Part shown: piece after piece, positions 40,802-48,841 of the stretch
Layout of the letters: each line of letters starts with the position of its first letter
How positions within the stretch are numbered: position 1 is the stretch's first letter
Source: Ruminococcaceae bacterium UBA7075
GTDB taxonomy: Bacteria; Bacillota; Clostridia; Oscillospirales; Acutalibacteraceae
Assembly (NCBI GenBank): GCA_002493635.1
Contig: DKZL01000061.1
Coordinates: 1-53,705 of the forward strand
Direction: 5' to 3'
DNA length: 53,705 nt
Program-made: the position numbers and the translations under genes
Notes under the pieces: generated by a model
Told to the model about the DNA's origin: nothing
The model's input: the letters and a program-made list of their open reading frames with translations, nothing else
Databases searched by the model: none

Positions 40802-40848
40802 GCCATAAAGTGCTGATTTATTCGGTACTTTTTCTTTTTTGTGTTGCA
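40802..40848 (+). repeat. Direct repeat, right copy
   Basis: The second copy of the 47-bp repeat at 40252-40298, starting GCCA and ending GTGTTGCA. The hairpin is preserved; one arm change gives a G-T wobble. Right attachment-site candidate. Confidence 0.82.
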
Positions 40849-40976
40849 GCAAACATTTCAGAAACAGAAGTGCGTTTATATACGTTGTTTTCTGCCCGGA
40901 TAAATGCAGTACACTGACTGTCTTGGAATTTTTGAATAATATTTTGAATATTTTACTAATTTGAAAACTTCTTACC

Positions 40977-41005
40977 TTGTTTTTTTAATCAGGATATAGT
41001 ATAAT
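40977..41005 (+). promoter_or_regulatory. Promoter of the site-2 protease/scpAB run
   Basis: TTGTTT (40977-40982) and TATAAT (41000-41005), 17 bases apart, about 50 bases before the first gene. Confidence 0.6.
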
Positions 41006-41053
41006 AATCTAATATATAATAGTATAGCTGTATCATATTTTTTGGAGGATAAT

Positions 41054-41752
41054 ATGCTTTCCGTAATTTTAAATGCTATAATTAATCATACACCGGTTAA
41101 TTTTACAGTAATACTTGCTCAGATTCTTGCGGTATTGCTGATTATCTTTTTAATACTGCCTTTCCATGAATGGGCGCACGCATTTGCGGCGTCGTGCCTT
41201 GGCGATAAGGGGATAAAGTATAGAGGCAGACTTTCACTGAATCCTGTAAACCACATTGACCCAATCGGTGCTCTTTGTATGCTACTTTTTGGCTTTGGAT
41301 GGGCTAAGCCTGTTCCTATTGATCCACGCAATTTTAAAAATCAAAAGGTCGGTATGGCTATAAGTGCTTTTGCAGGACCTCTTGCAAACATTGTAGCAGC
41401 ATTGGCTGGATTGCTTGTATTCAATGCCTTACAATGCTTCGCGCTCGGTTTTATGCTTGGCACGGCAGGAGGTTTTGTAAGAATTTTTCTTTCTTATTAT
41501 ATTTCCTGTAATATCGGTATTGCGGTGTTTAACCTTATTCCTATTCCGCCGCTTGACGGTTCAAAAATTTTGTTTGTATTTTTGCCTGACAGAACTGTTG
41601 AGTTCTGTTACAGGTATCAGGGTGTTTTTTTCTTCGTGCTTTTTGCAAGTCTGTATATGGGATTCTTTGACGGTATTCTCGGATGGGCTACAAGCGGTTT
41701 GCTCAATGGTTTATCGTGGCTTGCCTCACTTCCGTTTATGGCATTTATGTAG
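41054..41752 (+). CDS. Site-2 protease family (M50) membrane metalloprotease
   Basis: 232 residues from ATG 41054 (GGAGG 8 bases upstream; an in-frame TTG four codons earlier is part of the ribosome site). About six membrane helices. The zinc motif is HEWAHAF (His38, Glu39, His42) in the first core helix, and the third ligand lies in PIPPLDGSKIL. Short FtsH-independent M50 type without a PDZ domain. Such proteases cut membrane proteins; the target is unknown. First gene of a compact run with scpAB. Confidence 0.9.
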   Translation: MLSVILNAIINHTPVNFTVILAQILAVLLIIFLILPFHEWAHAFAASCLGDKGIKYRGRLSLNPVNHIDPIGALCMLLFGFGWAKPVPIDPRNFKNQKVGMAISAFAGPLANIVAALAGLLVFNALQCFALGFMLGTAGGFVRIFLSYYISCNIGIAVFNLIPIPPLDGSKILFVFLPDRTVEFCYRYQGVFFFVLFASLYMGFFDGILGWATSGLLNGLSWLASLPFMAFM

Positions 41753-41764
41753 GCGGAGGGAATA

Positions 41765-42490
41765 ATGGAACAACAGTTAGAGTACAAGCTGTCATTCTTT
41801 GAAGGTCCGCTTGATTTGTTGCTTACGCTTATTTCAAAAAATAAGATTGATATTTACGATATTCAAATATCAGAGCTTCTTGAGCAGTATATGGAGCAAA
41901 TCAACAGAATGCAAGAAAATCAGATGGATATTGCTTCCGAATTCCTTACAATGGCGTCAAGGCTTGTATATATCAAGTCTGTAATGCTGCTGCCAAAATA
42001 TGAGGAAGAGGCAGAGGAACTCAAGAAAGAACTTTCGGGACAGCTTATCGAATATGCAGTCTGCCGTGAAATGGCTGAAAAGCTCGGTAATATCTATGAT
42101 TTTGATACATTTTACAGAGATGCTTCTCCTGTTGAATTTGACCTTACATATAACAGAATTCATCCGAGCGATGACATTGCAAAGGCATATGTAAGTGCTG
42201 TCGGCAGAGGAAAACGTAAACTTCCGCCGTCTCAGGATGCTTTTTCGGGAATAGTTACTCATAAAATTGTTTCTGTAAACAGCAAAATTATCCACCTTAT
42301 GAGAAGATTGTGGCACGGCAAAAGACTTGAATATCACGAAATTTTTGAGGTTTGCGATGGCAAAAGCGACCTCGTAGCAACATTTCTTGCTACCCTTGAG
42401 CTTGTAAAGGGCAAACGCATAAGAATTGAGGGCAGCGGTGAGAATGCCGTTGTTACTATGATTGAAAATAAAGATAAGGAGGCTCAGTGA
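41765..42490 (+). CDS. scpA: Segregation and condensation protein A
   Basis: 241 residues, the kleisin subunit that bridges SMC heads with ScpB. The N-terminal signature is FEGPLDLLLTLISKNKIDIYDI; the middle is rich in Glu/Lys helices; the C-terminal winged helix has TFLATLELVKGKRI. GGAGGG precedes the ATG. Stop and scpB start overlap (TGATG). smc itself is not in the window. Confidence 0.96.
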   Translation: MEQQLEYKLSFFEGPLDLLLTLISKNKIDIYDIQISELLEQYMEQINRMQENQMDIASEFLTMASRLVYIKSVMLLPKYEEEAEELKKELSGQLIEYAVCREMAEKLGNIYDFDTFYRDASPVEFDLTYNRIHPSDDIAKAYVSAVGRGKRKLPPSQDAFSGIVTHKIVSVNSKIIHLMRRLWHGKRLEYHEIFEVCDGKSDLVATFLATLELVKGKRIRIEGSGENAVVTMIENKDKEAQ

Positions 42491-43104
42491 TGAGCGAACT
42501 CAATATAAAGGCTGCAATCGAAGCAATTTTGTTTGCAAGCGGTTCATCTGTTGAGCTTTCAAGAATTGCAAATGCACTTGAAATATCCGAAAAACAGGCA
42601 GAAGAGCAAATTTCTGCGCTGATTAATGATTATAACGCATCACAAAGGGGAATAACCATATTAAAGCTTAAAAATGCTTATCAGATGGTATCTGTCAAGG
42701 AATATGCACCGCAAATCCGCAAAATTATGGATTTAAGGCGTAACTCACCGCTTTCGCAGGCGGCTCTTGAGGTGCTTGCTGTTGTTGCATATAATCAGCC
42801 GGTTACAAAGGCTTTTGTTGAGCAGGTAAGAGGTGTTGATTGCAGCGGTGTAATCGGCAGTCTGACGCTTAAGGGACTTGTTGAGGAAAAAGGCAGACTC
42901 GAACTTCCGGGCAGACCTTTACTTTACGGTACAACAGAAAATTTTCTACGATGCTTTAATATTTCAAGTCTTGAAGAACTTCCTGCTCTGCCTGAAAATG
43001 ATGATGAAGGCAAGGCTGATGGCGAAAATGACGTAGAAATCACTGATGAAAATGATTCATCAAACGAAGAAATTTTAGAAAATAATTTGCAAGAACAGCA
43101 GTAA
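42490..43104 (+). CDS. scpB: Segregation and condensation protein B
   Basis: 204 residues. Two winged-helix domains: IKAAIEAILFASGSSVELSRIANAL (5-30, quoted in parts) and SPLSQAALEVLAVVAYNQPVTKAFVEQVRGVDCSGVI, ending with ELPGRPLLYGTTENFLRCF, all standard ScpB. An acidic tail of about 35 residues follows. A GTG three bases upstream is in frame, but AAGGAGG (42476-42482) gives best spacing to ATG 42490. Confidence 0.96.
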   Translation: MSELNIKAAIEAILFASGSSVELSRIANALEISEKQAEEQISALINDYNASQRGITILKLKNAYQMVSVKEYAPQIRKIMDLRRNSPLSQAALEVLAVVAYNQPVTKAFVEQVRGVDCSGVIGSLTLKGLVEEKGRLELPGRPLLYGTTENFLRCFNISSLEELPALPENDDEGKADGENDVEITDENDSSNEEILENNLQEQQ

Positions 43105-43122
43105 ATATTGGGGGATTGCCCT

Positions 43123-43725
43123 TTGCTCTGGTTATATATATTACTTGGGGTTTTGCTGTTTATTTTGCTTATTCTTTTAATTCCAATCGGAATTAAGTTG
43201 AAATATCAAAATGAACCTGAACTTTCTCTGTATATCGGTTTTGTAAAATTAAGGTTAATTCCTGAAAAAACAAAGAAACCTAAAAAAGAAAAAACCAAAA
43301 AGAAAAAAGAGGATAAAACAAACGAACCCGAAAAAAAGAAGAATATTATTCAGAAAAAAGGGTTATCATGGTTTGTCAACATAATTAAAAAAACTGCTGA
43401 GCTTGCTTGCGGTGTATTAAAAGACTTTTTTAAGCACATACTAATTAAGAAACTTATGCTCAGTATAACAGTAGCTGCTGATGATGCAGCTAAAACAGCC
43501 GTAAACTACGGTTATTACTGCTCGGCTGTATATCCTGCCGTGGGGTTAATTGTAGGTGCTGTGAAGTGCAAAAAATACGGTGTAGATATAAAACCTAATT
43601 TTGATGAAAACGCAAAATCAGATTATTTTATTGAACTTGAAGCAAAAATTCGTATATTATGGATACTTGCCGTACTGATTTGTCACGGCAAAGAAATTCT
43701 TGACGTAATAAATGAATTCAGATAA
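43123..43725 (+). CDS. DUF2953 family membrane protein
   Basis: About 200 residues. One N-terminal membrane helix (LYILLGVLLFILLILLIPI), a conserved short beta segment, a very Lys-rich linker (about 50-80), then the conserved C-terminal region (YGYYCSAVYPAVGLIVGAV ... DYFIELEAKIRILWILAVLIC). This fits DUF2953, found beside ytfJ in Bacillus-Clostridium genomes, as here. The reading frame opens at TTG 43108, but GGGGGA (43110-43115) points to TTG 43123 as the start. Function unknown; sporulation linkage is by context. Confidence 0.78.
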   Translation: MLWLYILLGVLLFILLILLIPIGIKLKYQNEPELSLYIGFVKLRLIPEKTKKPKKEKTKKKKEDKTNEPEKKKNIIQKKGLSWFVNIIKKTAELACGVLKDFFKHILIKKLMLSITVAADDAAKTAVNYGYYCSAVYPAVGLIVGAVKCKKYGVDIKPNFDENAKSDYFIELEAKIRILWILAVLICHGKEILDVINEFR

Positions 43726-43743
43726 ATTAAAAGGAGAATTGCT

Positions 43744-44169
43744 ATGGAGCATCCTATTGGAAGTTTAATGGATACAACAATGAACAAAATCAAAGAAATG
43801 ATTGACGTCAATACTATCGTCGGTGAGCCGATTACAGCACCGGACGGCACATTAATCATTCCTGTTTCAAAGGTCAGCTACGGCTTTGCGTCAGGCGGCT
43901 CGGATTTGCCTACAAAAAAGGAAAATAAGGACTGCTTCGGAGGTGGTTCGGGTGCAGGCGTCACAATTCAGCCTGTCGCATTTCTTGCGGTATATAAGGG
44001 CAATGTTCAGCTTATTCCTGTCGAAAAATTTGACGGTGCTGCTGACCGCATTGTAAGTATGATTCCCGATATGCTTGAAAAGGTAAAGGGAGTTTTCAAA
44101 AAAGATAAGAAGAAAGATGTAGTTCCCGACGATTTTTCCGAAATCACTCAGGATGATATTGATATATAA
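43744..44169 (+). CDS. ytfJ: Sporulation protein YtfJ (GerW family)
   Basis: 141 residues. Conserved segments: MEHPIGSLMDTTMNKIKEMID, TIVGEPITAPDGTLIIPVSKVSYGFASGG (quoted in part), a Gly-rich turn and GVTIQPVAFLAV. In Bacillus YtfJ/GerW is made in the forespore and is needed for proper germination. GGAG site before ATG. It lies between DUF2953 and dacF, both commonly sporulation-linked neighbours. Confidence 0.93.
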   Translation: MEHPIGSLMDTTMNKIKEMIDVNTIVGEPITAPDGTLIIPVSKVSYGFASGGSDLPTKKENKDCFGGGSGAGVTIQPVAFLAVYKGNVQLIPVEKFDGAADRIVSMIPDMLEKVKGVFKKDKKKDVVPDDFSEITQDDIDI

Positions 44170-44241
44170 TTGTTCTGAATAAGAATTATAACGTGGTTAT
44201 ACAATAAATATTACCTGCATAAAATATGACAGGGTGATATT

Positions 44242-45378
44242 ATGAAAAAGCTGCTATCGTTAATTCTGGGCGTTATAATATTTGTGACAGCTGTACCTGT
44301 TGTTTCATCTGCTGAAATTTCAGATGTTCCTAATGTTTCTGCCGAAAGCTATGTGCTTTATTGTGTTGACAACGGCGAAATTATATCTTCAAAGAATGAG
44401 CATAACAAGATGAAGCCTGCAAGCACGACAAAGCTTATGACAACATTGATTGCCCTTGAGGAAGCTGCCGCTTCCGATAAACAGGTGAAATTTACAAAGG
44501 AAATGATAGCCGAGGGCAGTTCAATGTACCTTGAAGTCGGCAATATTGTAACTTTGAGGGATTTGGCAGCAGGAATGATGATGGCGTCGGGAAATGATGC
44601 GGCAAATGCTGCTGCTTTTACTGTTGCAGGAAGCAGTGAGAAATTTGCTGACCGAATGAACGAGAGGGCAAGTCAGATCGGGATGAAAGACACTCACTTT
44701 GTTACTCCGAGCGGACTTGATGATGACAATCATTATTCCACGGCATATGATATGGCACTGCTTATGAGTTATGCACTTGAGAACGATGATTTTGCAAAGC
44801 TCACGTCACAAAAGAGCGCAACTGTTAATTTTATAAATCCTGCTGATAAAAAGACTACCTATGCAAATCATAACAAGCTTTTGTCGCTCTATGATTATTG
44901 CATAGGGGGAAAAACAGGCTATACAATGGCGGCAGGCAGATGTCTTGTGTCAGCAGCACAAAAAGACGGCTTAACTCTTGTATGCGTTACTTTGAATGAC
45001 CGTAATGATTGGAATGACCATATAAGTCTTTATGATTACGGCTTTGCAAATTATACCTGTTTTGAAAGCAAGGATACTGAGTACATAATTGATGTTCCCT
45101 GCACAGGAGGTACAACTGACACCACAACTGTTGTCGGCGAAAAAAATATGAAAATTGTTCTTCCTGCTTCTGACAAAGAAAAAATTGTTCGCAAAGTCTA
45201 TTGCGACAGCTTTTTGTATGCACCGATAAAAGAAAATCAACCGGTTGGAGTGATTGAATATACGCTTGACAACGAGATTCTGGCGAGCAATAATTTAATT
45301 GCAATGAAGGAAATTAATTCTACTAAAGAAAATAAGAGTATTTTTACAAGGATAAAGGAATTGTTTACATATGGCTAA
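44242..45378 (+). CDS. dacF: D-alanyl-D-alanine carboxypeptidase (DacF-type)
   Basis: 378 residues. Signal peptide (1-24, cut near VSSAE). Active-site Ser-Lys in PASTTKLMT (SxxK), SGNDAA (SxN) and GGKTGYT (KTG), all intact. A C-terminal beta domain and an amphipathic anchor (KELFTYG) follow. It removes the terminal D-Ala from peptidoglycan stems. The position after ytfJ and DUF2953 suggests the sporulation paralogue DacF, but a vegetative role is not excluded. Its end overlaps rluB by 8 bases. Confidence 0.9.
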   Translation: MKKLLSLILGVIIFVTAVPVVSSAEISDVPNVSAESYVLYCVDNGEIISSKNEHNKMKPASTTKLMTTLIALEEAAASDKQVKFTKEMIAEGSSMYLEVGNIVTLRDLAAGMMMASGNDAANAAAFTVAGSSEKFADRMNERASQIGMKDTHFVTPSGLDDDNHYSTAYDMALLMSYALENDDFAKLTSQKSATVNFINPADKKTTYANHNKLLSLYDYCIGGKTGYTMAAGRCLVSAAQKDGLTLVCVTLNDRNDWNDHISLYDYGFANYTCFESKDTEYIIDVPCTGGTTDTTTVVGEKNMKIVLPASDKEKIVRKVYCDSFLYAPIKENQPVGVIEYTLDNEILASNNLIAMKEINSTKENKSIFTRIKELFTYG

Positions 45379-46117
45379 GAATGAACCGATAAGACTTCAA
45401 AAATTTCTGTCAATGTGTGGTGTAGCTTCACGCAGAAAGGCAGAGGAAATGATATTAAACGGCAGTGTGCGTGTTAACGGTAAGCCTGCTGTTTTAGGAG
45501 ATAAGGTAACACCCGCTGATAAGGTTTATGTTAAGGGCAAGAGGGTTGTTATGCAAAAGGCAAACAACCGTTATATTATGCTTAACAAACCTCGTGGATT
45601 TATTACGACTATGAGTGACGAAAGAGGCAGAAAGTGTGTTGCCGAGCTTGTCGCTGATGTCGGCGAACGAGTATATCCGATTGGCAGACTTGACAAAGAC
45701 TCAGAGGGCTTGCTGATCTTTACAAATGACGGCGATTTTGCAAATAAAATTATGCACCCAAGAAACAGCGTGTACAAAATTTACCGTGTTACTGTCCGTC
45801 CGTCAATTAATGAGGAACAGCTTGTAAAGCTTGAAACAGGCGTTACGCTTGATGACGGCACAAAAACTGCCCCCGCACAGGTTAAGGTTATTACCGAGCA
45901 GCAGGGCAGAGTGGTGCTTGAAATGATATTGCACGAAGGTAAAAACAGGGAAATCCGAAGGATGTGCGAGGCTGTCGGACTTGAGGTTGCCAAGCTCAAA
46001 CGCACTCAGATCGGCGGAGTAAAAATGGGAATGCTGAAGCTCGGAGATTGGCGTGACCTGACAGAAAAAGAGATAAAAAATCTGCTTGCAAATCCGTTGG
46101 ATAAGAGTAAAATTTAA
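45371..46117 (+). CDS. rluB: RsuA/RluB-family pseudouridine synthase
   Basis: 248 residues. An N-terminal S4 RNA-binding domain (RLQKFLSMCGVASRRKAEEM, about 8-27) and a catalytic domain with Asp108 in GRLDKDSEGLL; the end segment GKNREIRRMCEAVGLEV is typical. Modifies a uridine in rRNA; RluB (23S) is the usual Firmicute assignment, RsuA (16S) the alternative. Overlaps dacF by 8 bases; last gene of the run, followed by a strong terminator. Confidence 0.9.
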   Translation: MAKNEPIRLQKFLSMCGVASRRKAEEMILNGSVRVNGKPAVLGDKVTPADKVYVKGKRVVMQKANNRYIMLNKPRGFITTMSDERGRKCVAELVADVGERVYPIGRLDKDSEGLLIFTNDGDFANKIMHPRNSVYKIYRVTVRPSINEEQLVKLETGVTLDDGTKTAPAQVKVITEQQGRVVLEMILHEGKNREIRRMCEAVGLEVAKLKRTQIGGVKMGMLKLGDWRDLTEKEIKNLLANPLDKSKI

Positions 46118-46145
46118 TTTGTAATAATAAGGTATGCTTTTAATT

Positions 46146-46189
46146 AAAACAGGGTATGCAGTTCATCAAACTGCATACCCTGTTTTTTT
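46146..46189. terminator. Strong terminator between rluB and the lipoprotein gene
   Basis: A 16-bp perfect stem (46146-46161 with 46171-46186) with A and T runs on either side, so it can act in both directions for the convergent genes. Confidence 0.95.
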
Positions 46190-46210
46190 ACTGTAATTTA
46201 TCGGAATAAA

Positions 46211-47164
46211 TTATAATTCTTTATAGCAGAAGTAAATTGTATATTCGTTGCCGCTTTCTTTTTCTGAATAGCAATTTATTCTATAATTCTTAATATCAAA
46301 TTCTTCACTCTTGTCTGATTTTTTCATTTCATCCTCAAATTGCTTGCATAAATCATCAACAAGTTTGTTAATTGATGTCTTTTCATTTTTCAGCTTTGAA
46401 TAAGGAACCTCAATAACTGATGCTTCATTATCATCCTTTTTAAGTGAAGATGTATAAATTGCACCGTTGCCGTTGTTATAAAAATCAATATTTATACCGG
46501 AAGTAATTTTAGCCTGATAATAATCCGTGCACAGCTCGTTGTATTTAACCTCTGTATCGTCGGTTATATTTTTACTCTGCTCCGTTGTTTGACTGCCGAT
46601 AATAATTATATTACAGCTGACTTTCTTACTGCCTGATTTAACAATAAGCACTGTATTGCCGGCTTTTTTGCCTGTAATTGTAATTTCTGAACCTGAACAG
46701 CTTATTGTAGCATTACTATTGCTTGTTTCAGCAGTGTATGCGCTGGTTCCGGTTTTATCAATATTAATTGAAACAGTAATTGTTTTGCTCTGTCCAACCT
46801 TAATATTAAGTGATGAAGAGCTTAGCGTTATTGCATCTGATGATTTGCTTGAACCGCTGTTATCGCCGTTATTATTGTTTGGCGACAAGCTGCTTTGTGA
46901 AATTGCTGTCGGATATGTTGTATCCTCTGCAATTTGCTTTGTATCAGGATTAACCGGATTGCTTGACTGCTTCGATTTTTTATTTTTCGAGTCATCAGTT
47001 GCAGGCTGGGTTTGAGCAGGCATATCATCTGTTGCATAATATATTTCATCCTTTGATGATACATAGGGAAGTGTGCTGCTCTGTTCGCCACGACAGCCTG
47101 TCATCGATAAACCGACTGTTGCAACAATTAAGACTGAAATAAATGCAAGTAGTATTTTTTTCAT
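46211..47164 (-). CDS. Lipoprotein with bacterial Ig-like (Big2-type) domain
   Basis: 317 residues. Lipoprotein signal with lipobox MTGC (Cys24). A long Ser/Asn/Asp/Lys-rich linker (about 30-110) leads to a Big2-like domain (about 112-190): ITLSSSSLNIKVGQSKTITV ... ITGKKAGNTVLIVKSG. A roughly 120-residue C-terminal domain without recognised family follows (YNELCTDYYQAKITSGINIDFY). The C-terminal part could be a sensor or binding domain. It is divergent from padR across 277 bases. Role unknown. Confidence 0.75.
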   Translation of the reverse strand: MKKILLAFISVLIVATVGLSMTGCRGEQSSTLPYVSSKDEIYYATDDMPAQTQPATDDSKNKKSKQSSNPVNPDTKQIAEDTTYPTAISQSSLSPNNNNGDNSGSSKSSDAITLSSSSLNIKVGQSKTITVSINIDKTGTSAYTAETSNSNATISCSGSEITITGKKAGNTVLIVKSGSKKVSCNIIIIGSQTTEQSKNITDDTEVKYNELCTDYYQAKITSGINIDFYNNGNGAIYTSSLKKDDNEASVIEVPYSKLKNEKTSINKLVDDLCKQFEDEMKKSDKSEEFDIKNYRINCYSEKESGNEYTIYFCYKEL

Positions 47165-47270
47165 TATAAGACACCTTTCAATAATAAAGATATTTTTTAC
47201 TTTATATAAAATGCTTGGTAATATTCGGGCACAGAAGTTTTAATAATATCTATCTGTCTGCACGAATATA

Positions 47271-47311
47271 TGCAACCCAACGGTTGCTTTTATATGATAT
47301 TTTATCATATA
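47271..47311. repeat. Two adjacent palindromes between lipoprotein and padR genes
   Basis: GCAACC-CAAC-GGTTGC (47271-47286) followed by TTTTA, then TATATGATA-TTT-TATCATATA (47291-47311), a perfect 9-3-9 dyad. The first looks like a short terminator on the plus strand although no plus-strand gene precedes it. Together they may mark a small RNA end or operators for the divergent genes. Confidence 0.4.
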
Positions 47312-47381
47312 AATCATTATAATTCAATGATTTAGCAATAATAAATTATTGGATAAATTTTGATAATATTATAATTTCTAC

Positions 47382-47410
47382 TTGACATAGTGTGTGAAAT
47401 ACAGTATAAT
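47382..47410 (+). promoter_or_regulatory. padR promoter
   Basis: Perfect TTGACA (47382-47387) and TATAAT (47405-47410), 17 bases apart. GTGTG in the spacer (47391-47395) and ACAC after the -10 (47416-47419) form a dyad that could bind the PadR protein itself. Confidence 0.8.
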
Positions 47411-47441
47411 ATAAAACACAATAAGGTGTGTGGTGATAGTA

Positions 47442-47774
47442 TTGGATAATAACGAGATAGTATCGGGTTTGATTCTTGAGCTGAGAAGAGGTACCTTGAT
47501 AATGTCGGTATTAAGTCAGCTTAAGGAGCCGATGTACGGATACAGCCTTGTTAAAAAATTGCAGGACAGCGGTATTCCGATTGAGGCAAATACGCTTTAT
47601 CCTTTAATGAGAAGACTTGAATCTCAGGGCTTGCTTATAAGTGAATGGGATACAGGTGAGTCAAAGCCGAGAAAATATTATAGAATTACTGAAAACGGAA
47701 TTGATGTCTATGAAAAAATCAAAAAACACTGGTTTGATTTTTCAGACAGCATTAACAATTTATTGGGAGGGTGA
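47442..47774 (+). CDS. PadR family transcriptional regulator
   Basis: 110 residues. Winged-helix PadR domain: LELRRGTLIMSVLSQLKEPMYGYSLVKKL, EANTLYPLMRRLESQGLL, GKPRKYYRIT-like wing (ESKPRKYYRITENG). Start choice: GTG 47430/47433 open the frame, but the transcript begins near 47417 and GGTGA (47432-47436) suits TTG 47442. Two other starts remain possible. It is followed by a HAAS-domain membrane protein five bases later; PadR/HAAS pairs are a common regulatory module in Firmicutes and probably autoregulated. Confidence 0.85.
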   Translation: MDNNEIVSGLILELRRGTLIMSVLSQLKEPMYGYSLVKKLQDSGIPIEANTLYPLMRRLESQGLLISEWDTGESKPRKYYRITENGIDVYEKIKKHWFDFSDSINNLLGG

Positions 47775-47779
47775 GTATT

Positions 47780-48781
47780 ATGAAAGACAGTTTAATAGAA
47801 AGATATCTTTATGCGGTCACAAAAAGGCTGCCTGCTAAGATTCAGAACGATGTATCTAATGAAATTGAAGCTCTGATTGATGATATGCTTTCGGAACGCT
47901 GCGGTGATGTAACGCCAAACGAAAAGGATATCAAGATAGTGTTAACCGAGCTTGGAAGTCCAAGAGAACTTGCCGAAAAGTATGACACAAGCGATAAGAA
48001 ATGTCTTATTGGAGCACCTTATTATATTACATATAAGTATGTTCTTAAAATTGTACTTATATGTGTTGGCATAGGTATGATTATTTCATCTGTAATTTCC
48101 GCTTTTGTTGACGGCTTTGAGAGCTTTGATAGCGCAGGAATTATGCTGCAAAGCGTGAATTTTTGGATTAATATGATTACAGATATGTTTATTACTCTGT
48201 CAAGCGGACTGATTTTCGGTTTTGCTTTTGTTACATTGCTGTTTGCATTTTTCTATCATAAAGATATAAAAATTGACAGCGAAAAATTAGATGACCTTCC
48301 TTCCGTACCAAAGAATAAGATTTCAAAAGCCGATTGTATAGTTGGAATTGCCGTTTCCGTTGCATTTGCAGTTGTATTTCTGGTTGCTCCTCAGATTTTT
48401 TGCGTTATACTTCACGGCGAAGTATTTATTCCGATTTTTAATGTACCTCAGATACAGGCTCAATGGTATTTCATTGTAATTTTTGCATTATTGGGAATTG
48501 TCAGAGAGACTATAAAACTTATTGAAAGACAATACAGCAAAAGGGTAATGATTACTACTGTTGTTACTGATATTTGTTCTGCTGTCGTTGCCGCACTTTG
48601 GTTGTTTAGTGATAAAATAATCAATATGAACCTTGCATTAGAAGTAACTGATATTTTTGATGAAAATTTCTTAATAGCAATATTCAGCAACTTTAATTAC
48701 TTCTTTTTATTCTGCATTCTGTTGGCTTTAACGATAGATGTTATAGAAACAGTTGTTAAAACTTTTAAAAATAATAATTAA
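47780..48781 (+). CDS. HAAS-domain membrane protein (DUF1700-like)
   Basis: 333 residues from ATG 47780 (GGGAGGG upstream). The N-terminal ~75 residues are the HAAS signalling domain seen next to PadR regulators (LIERYLYAVTKRLPAKIQNDVSNEI; VLTELGSPRELAEKY). Six or so membrane helices follow (about 90-110, 135-160, 195-215, 230-245, 260-280, 300-325). Usually considered a membrane sensor working with PadR. The ligand is unknown. Confidence 0.82.
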   Translation: MKDSLIERYLYAVTKRLPAKIQNDVSNEIEALIDDMLSERCGDVTPNEKDIKIVLTELGSPRELAEKYDTSDKKCLIGAPYYITYKYVLKIVLICVGIGMIISSVISAFVDGFESFDSAGIMLQSVNFWINMITDMFITLSSGLIFGFAFVTLLFAFFYHKDIKIDSEKLDDLPSVPKNKISKADCIVGIAVSVAFAVVFLVAPQIFCVILHGEVFIPIFNVPQIQAQWYFIVIFALLGIVRETIKLIERQYSKRVMITTVVTDICSAVVAALWLFSDKIINMNLALEVTDIFDENFLIAIFSNFNYFFLFCILLALTIDVIETVVKTFKNNN

Positions 48782-48788
48782 AATCAAA

Positions 48789-48820
48789 AAATCCCCTGAA
48801 CATAGCTGTTCGGGGGATTT
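48789..48820. terminator. Terminator between the HAAS gene and potD
   Basis: AATCCCC-TGAACA pairs with TGTTCGGGGGATT with one wobble. The T run is best on the minus strand, so it mainly serves potD. Confidence 0.85.
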
Positions 48821-48841
48821 GTCTTATGTTGTTTTTTAGTT

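Noticed and set aside
48789..48820. GAAC...GTTC pattern as a LexA box
   Set aside because: The spacing is six bases rather than four and it is part of a terminator stem.
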